This document shows positions 44,185 through 47,878 of a DNA stretch of 47,878 nucleotides, one piece after another. The notes below the pieces were generated by a model. It saw nothing but the letters and a program-made list of their open reading frames with translations, had not been told where the DNA came from and made no database searches. Source of the DNA: JBJEDU01 sp051872395 (GTDB taxonomy: Bacteria; Bacillota_I; Bacilli_A; RFN20; CAG-826); contig JBJEDU010000006.1 in the NCBI GenBank assembly GCA_051872395.1, forward strand, positions 1 through 47,878, in the 5' to 3' direction. Each line of letters opens with the position of its first letter. Position 1 is the first letter of the stretch. A program made the translations under genes and the position numbers.

Positions 44185-45059
44185 CTAAAATTCACATATA
44201 TTTTTACAATTTATCATTTCCATTCTTCTTGAATTAAGCGCGCACAAATTAATGTTTTTTGTTAACCTAACCACCACTTCTTCATCGGTTTCAGATTCTT
44301 TTACATGATAATATAACTTGTATTTTATTTTAGGAATAGAAAAAAACATACTTAATAATTGAATATATTCTTCATCATTAGAAGAAAATGAAAAACCATA
44401 AAATACAATTTCACTTACTTGATTTTGAATTAGAGAAAAAAGAAGCTCCAATTTTTATCTTTGATAATTTTTGAACTATTCTTAAGTGTATTTTGTCTGA
44501 ATGATATATAATCTTTATCACTGCCCACATAAAGTGGCAAAACATAATAGAAATAGCGGCTGATATCAGGACCGTGTCCAAGAACCAAATCGTTATGATC
44601 TAAGGCAAAGAATTTATTAGGCGCTGGATTATTTATAAAATTATGTAAATGAATAACTCTATTACTTGGAACTTGATAAACATTTTCAAGAACAGACGTA
44701 TAATTAAATGATATAAAAATTGAATTTGTATCAATGATAAATTTTCTTTTTAATTTTTCAACATCCTTCTCTGCATTGATAATAAACTGTTCAAAAGATT
44801 CGTGAATTTTATCAAGGAGAATATTAAGATCGCAAGGCTTAGAATTTCTCTTTAAATCAATAAACCTCGATAAATTAATTTTGCAAATGTTTGTCTCGGC
44901 ATCAGACCAAAATTCATGTTCTTCGGGATAATATTTGAGTATTATATCCCAACCATTGTATTTGCTTGCGTGCTTTTTAACAAACGAAAAATAGTCACTA
45001 TATGAAGTGTGTAGCCCATGAGCAAGATCAAAACCATTTCCAATTATATAAAGTTTCAT
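44185..45059 (-). pseudogene. abiH: AbiH family gene, frame-disrupted
   Basis: Two overlapping minus-strand frames make one AbiH protein. 44430-45059 (209 residues) carries the N-terminus LYIIGNGFDLAHGLHTSYSDYF and FISFNYTSVLEN; 44185-44451 holds the C-terminal SEIVFYGFSFSSNDEEYI. The shift lies at a run of six T on the coding strand (44436-44441). Adding one base gives 292 codons including the stop, a normal AbiH length. AbiH is a phage abortive-infection family. The gene follows the TOPRIM-like gene by nine bases with a weak ribosome site. It could be a true loss, a sequencing error, or a slippage site; the first two seem likelier. Confidence 0.75.
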
Positions 45060-45068
45060 AATCTTAAT

Positions 45069-45383
45069 TTAATGCATAAATATAATTTTTACTGATACTT
45101 CAATTTCTAGTTTTGTGTATACTTTATATTCTTTAATATGCTTTTCACGAATCTCAAAACCAGTTTTAGAGAGTTCATCTTTAAGTGTGTCACCAATGCG
45201 ATATACAATAATATCTTCGTTAATAGGCAAAGAGTGAATAATAGGAGCAATTTCTGATAATTGTCTTATTTTGCAAGGCTTATCAAGCATCAAAGGATAC
45301 TCAAAACTCAAAGATCCATTTTCCATCAAACTCTCAATAAGATAAACTTCACTATGTCCTTCACACGCTAATAAGATTATCAT
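45069..45383 (-). CDS. Short TOPRIM-like protein, probably truncated
   Basis: 104 residues. LLACEGHSEVYLIESLMENG (residues 4-23; E8 and E12) resembles the first strand and Glu of TOPRIM domains, and IIVYRIGDTLKDEL (D65, D69) a later acidic strand. The last residues EIEVSVKIIFMH end abruptly where a longer domain would be expected. TOPRIM proteins partner AAA15-type ATPases in several defence systems (for example PARIS and OLD/Gabija types). It overlaps the upstream ATPase gene as ATGA. Family assignment is tentative, and truncation is inferred from the missing second half. Confidence 0.45.
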   Translation of the reverse strand: MIILLACEGHSEVYLIESLMENGSLSFEYPLMLDKPCKIRQLSEIAPIIHSLPINEDIIVYRIGDTLKDELSKTGFEIREKHIKEYKVYTKLEIEVSVKIIFMH

Positions 45384-46516
45384 TTATAAAGTATTCTCCT
45401 TAAATCCATTAATCTTTCATAATTTACAAGATTGTCAAAAGTGTTTTGATCAAAATGTTTTGATTTAGATAATTCTGTTCTTAATTTATAATCAGTACAC
45501 ATATTTTTTATAGAAACAACATCCTTTTCTCTATGCAAAACATTAATATTGTCACACCTATTACTAAAATCGAGCAATTCAGAATAATGAGTAGAATAAA
45601 TCAATGTAGCGTCCATTTTATTTATTTGTTTATCATTAAATAGCATTATTAGATTTTCGATTAGATTTTTATTAAAACTTTTTTCAATTTCATCGATGAT
45701 AATATCTCCACCATATTTAAAAGAAATAAGCGAAGCGGCAAATAAATAAATACCACGAACTGTTCCAGAAGATAGTCTATTCAATAAATAAGACCAATTA
45801 ACAATCATTTCAGGTTGATTTACTCTCTTAAATTTAAACGCAAGAGTATTATCATCCATTTTTGTGGGCTTAATTGATTCAATGCTATCATCGAATAATT
45901 TTACTAATACATCGAATGAACCATCACCATAATCTTCATTAATTATATTAATCATATTAGATAAAAGATGAGGATCACTAAAAAATAAACTAGCAAACAT
46001 AAACTTTTCATAAAAATTAAATTTAGTAATTCCGGAAGTGTCACCTTTTTCGCTTGAATCAATCAAATTTTCTTTTAAGAAAGTAATATTACTTAAATCC
46101 TTATTATAAGATTTTTTAAATGTCGTTTTCTTTAAAGATTCATTATTAATAAGTAAAAAAGAATTATTATCAAATTTAGGTCTGATAAAACTACCATTAT
46201 AGATATAAATAAACCCTTTATGATATAACACAAATTCTAAAGAGAAATCATCTCGATCTTCAATAACAGAAGTTGAAATTCTACCACTTATAATGAAAGT
46301 AAAGATAAGCGAAATTAATTCAAGAACTGTTGTTTTACCAGAAGAATTTTTACCAATAAAAATAGTACTGATAGGATAATACAAACCAGGTTCAAGTTCT
46401 ATAAGATTATTGTTATCAACTTTCTTATCAACACGAGTTCTAGTTAAAAAATTAACTTCAAAACCTTTTTCAAGCATTTTGTAACCATTTGGAACTTTAA
46501 TTTTTAACAATTTCAT
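45380..46516 (-). CDS. AAA15/21-type ATPase (SMC/ABC-like)
   Basis: 378 residues. Walker A GKNSSGKTT (about 55-63), ABC-type signature LSSGTVRG (near 250), Walker B GGDIIIDEIEKS and the switch His in IYSTHYSELL. Such stand-alone ATPases are cores of many phage-defence systems and pair with a nuclease or TOPRIM effector. The gene is followed by the short TOPRIM-like gene (four-base overlap) and abiH. GAGGT precedes the ATG. No coiled-coil arm is obvious, so it is the compact type. Confidence 0.82.
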   Translation of the reverse strand: MKLLKIKVPNGYKMLEKGFEVNFLTRTRVDKKVDNNNLIELEPGLYYPISTIFIGKNSSGKTTVLELISLIFTFIISGRISTSVIEDRDDFSLEFVLYHKGFIYIYNGSFIRPKFDNNSFLLINNESLKKTTFKKSYNKDLSNITFLKENLIDSSEKGDTSGITKFNFYEKFMFASLFFSDPHLLSNMINIINEDYGDGSFDVLVKLFDDSIESIKPTKMDDNTLAFKFKRVNQPEMIVNWSYLLNRLSSGTVRGIYLFAASLISFKYGGDIIIDEIEKSFNKNLIENLIMLFNDKQINKMDATLIYSTHYSELLDFSNRCDNINVLHREKDVVSIKNMCTDYKLRTELSKSKHFDQNTFDNLVNYERLMDLRRILYK

Positions 46517-46648
46517 TTTTTCTACCTCATTTATATTTTACTTATTTATAAATGAAATTCAATAAAATTTTCATTTTATAAACATCTTTTTTGTTTATAA
46601 TCTAATTTTTTCTCATTTTTTAAAGCAATTTTAACGTTTACACCTTAT

Positions 46649-46660
46649 AAAAGCGCTTTT
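46649..46660. repeat. 12-bp perfect palindrome between the two ATPase genes
   Basis: AAAAGCGCTTTT reads the same on both strands, about 130 bases upstream of ATG 46516. Without a loop it is an operator-like dyad rather than a hairpin; no protein is assigned. Confidence 0.3.
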
Positions 46661-46677
46661 AGTTATGTACTGGTAAC

Positions 46678-47878
46678 CTAAAAGTAGACATGCTTCTTTT
46701 CTAGCTTTTTATCATGCATAACAATACCCTCCAATAATTGTTCATTTACCTCTGGAGAAGTGGAATATCTACCAGCGATATATGCTTTTTCAATTGAGTC
46801 AGTTTTTCTAACATGAAAATCCATCAATGATTTTATATAAGTACCACATGTATTTTCATCCTTATAAACAAAATTAATTTGATCTCGTCTTAATAAATTT
46901 AAATTCAATAATGTCGTTTCATGAGAAGTAAAGATTAATTGAGAATTATATGGATTTATTGTTTCATCTAAAAAACATTTAACAATTAATTTTGTTAAGT
47001 CTGGATGAAGAGATGTTTCTAATTCATCAATAATCATCACTGATGGTTTAGAAAGAGCAGGATATAATAAAGACGCTAATACGACCATCTTTTTTGTTCC
47101 GAGCGATTCATCGAGAAACTCTATTATTCCTTCTGAACTTCCAACTTTGTGTTTAAAAAACAAAGTATCTTTTTCTGCTGTTATCCCTGGAGCGTTCGCA
47201 AAAAGATTTTTAATTTTTGTCTTTCCAATAGAAATATCTAGAATGTTGAAATCAGCAGCTTGAAGCATATTAAAAATAAATTGTTTTAATTTTGGGTTTT
47301 CTTCTAGTCCAATAGGCACGTAATCATCATATTTAGTAATAACAGGAGAAATATTAAACATATTTTCACTAAAAAATAAGTAAGCATCATAAAAACCATC
47401 GATTTTGAATCGATTAAAAACAGACAAAAATGTTCTGCTTGGTACAACAGATTTTGTAATTTCTTGTAATAAAGCATTATTTTGTACTGTAGAGCCTAAT
47501 TGAACAATAGTAAGACCATCTTCTTGAGTTTTTCTTTCATAAAGTAAAGTCGGCTTTTGAGTTACAAACATTTCTAATTTTTCATTAAGAATATAAGTTG
47601 AATTATATGAAACGTGATATCTAAATATTGGAGAATCATTATTATTTGAAGTAGAAAACTCTATTCCTAAAATAATTGGAGCGTTAATAGTCTTTTCATC
47701 AAATTTAAATGGATAGTAAGGTGTTAGTGGTCCATGATTAGGAGTAACAACAAGCTCTTTTAACGCTGCGAACGCCATTGTGATTCTTGACTTGCCAGTA
47801 GAATTCATGCCATAAAATGAAGATACTTTTAAAATGCTTGTATCCTTAAATTGAAAATAATTATTATATGATGTGTTA
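46678..47878 (-). CDS. AAA15/21-type ATPase, COG1106/AbiL-like (N-terminus outside the window)
   Basis: The frame is open from the stop at 46678 to the window edge, about 399 codons. Walker A is FYGMNSTGKS (about residue 23 of the visible part), signature ESLGTKKMVVLASLL, Walker B PSVMIIDELETSLHPDL and switch His FTSHETTLL. The layout is that of COG1106-type ATPases, which usually pair with an RloB-type nuclease; no rloB follows in the 161 bases before the next ATPase. The start codon lies beyond 47878. Probably a second defence gene of the same island. Confidence 0.8.
   Translation of the reverse strand, partial: NTSYNNYFQFKDTSILKVSSFYGMNSTGKSRITMAFAALKELVVTPNHGPLTPYYPFKFDEKTINAPIILGIEFSTSNNNDSPIFRYHVSYNSTYILNEKLEMFVTQKPTLLYERKTQEDGLTIVQLGSTVQNNALLQEITKSVVPSRTFLSVFNRFKIDGFYDAYLFFSENMFNISPVITKYDDYVPIGLEENPKLKQFIFNMLQAADFNILDISIGKTKIKNLFANAPGITAEKDTLFFKHKVGSSEGIIEFLDESLGTKKMVVLASLLYPALSKPSVMIIDELETSLHPDLTKLIVKCFLDETINPYNSQLIFTSHETTLLNLNLLRRDQINFVYKDENTCGTYIKSLMDFHVRKTDSIEKAYIAGRYSTSPEVNEQLLEGIVMHDKKLEKKHVYF

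Noticed and set aside
44430..44451. Programmed -1 ribosomal frameshift in abiH
   Set aside because: The site is C-TTT-TTT, not a proper X-XXY-YYZ heptamer, and no downstream pseudoknot was seen.
10788..45382. Mycoplasma-type code with TGA as Trp
   Set aside because: Trp is encoded by TGG (for example in nrdD), and TGA ends rsmD at 10788 and the ATPase gene at 45380.

Overview
The window is a strongly A+T-rich stretch of a low-GC Bacillota chromosome. Trp is read from TGG and TGA is used as a stop (10788, 45380), so the genetic code is the standard one, not the Mycoplasma code. The order ylbF-rsmD-coaD and the presence of yjbK-type CYTH, nadK and spx genes resemble Bacillus-type neighbourhoods. 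The small housekeeping set, the anaerobic-only ribonucleotide reductase (NrdD/NrdG) and the many secreted lipoproteins suggest an anaerobic, probably gut-associated Bacilli lineage near the Mollicutes/Erysipelotrichia. That placement is inference.

Layout. 1-5.3 kb: the 5' part of a degV gene, an acyltransferase, tRNA-Ser(GCT), proS and a degenerate GGDEF/EAL protein, all on the minus strand. 5.3-8.5 kb: tRNA-Ser(CGA), then a minus-strand group yitT, cotH-like lipoprotein and macro-domain gene. 8.6-16.9 kb: a membrane thioredoxin-like gene and pgeF (+), ylbF-rsmD-coaD (-), def, rnj and maf (+), nadK plus an EIIB-like gene (-), a CYTH gene (+) and spx (-). 17-21.1 kb: an anaerobic dNTP module made of an NrdD-glutaredoxin fusion, an atypical TrxB and a convergent NrdG. 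21.2-29.2 kb: an FAD oxidoreductase, a lipoprotein, trpS and a HAD phosphatase (+), then a SHOCT membrane protein, phosphoglucomutase and an RluA-type pseudouridine synthase (-). 29.3-41.7 kb: tRNA-Ser(GGA), then seven minus-strand genes for a zinc-ribbon membrane protein, an M6-like metalloprotease lipoprotein and five lipoproteins, some with Ig-like or F-MP-x-V repeats. 42-44 kb: guanine deaminase and an NCS2 permease, a purine salvage pair. 44.1-47.9 kb: a defence-like block with a frame-disrupted abiH, a short TOPRIM-like gene and two AAA15/21-type ATPases, the last running off the window.

The most notable signals are: an 18-base homopolymer that makes up the -35/-10 spacer of the SHOCT-gene promoter (candidate phase switch); a repeated layout with the -10 box 6-8 bases from the ATG and no Shine-Dalgarno site (leaderless mRNAs); an NrdD-glutaredoxin fusion next to a TrxB that lacks the usual NADPH motifs; a 13-bp inverted repeat upstream of nrdD; and the AAA/TOPRIM-like/AbiH cassette. 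All functions are read from sequence by eye; no database search was run.
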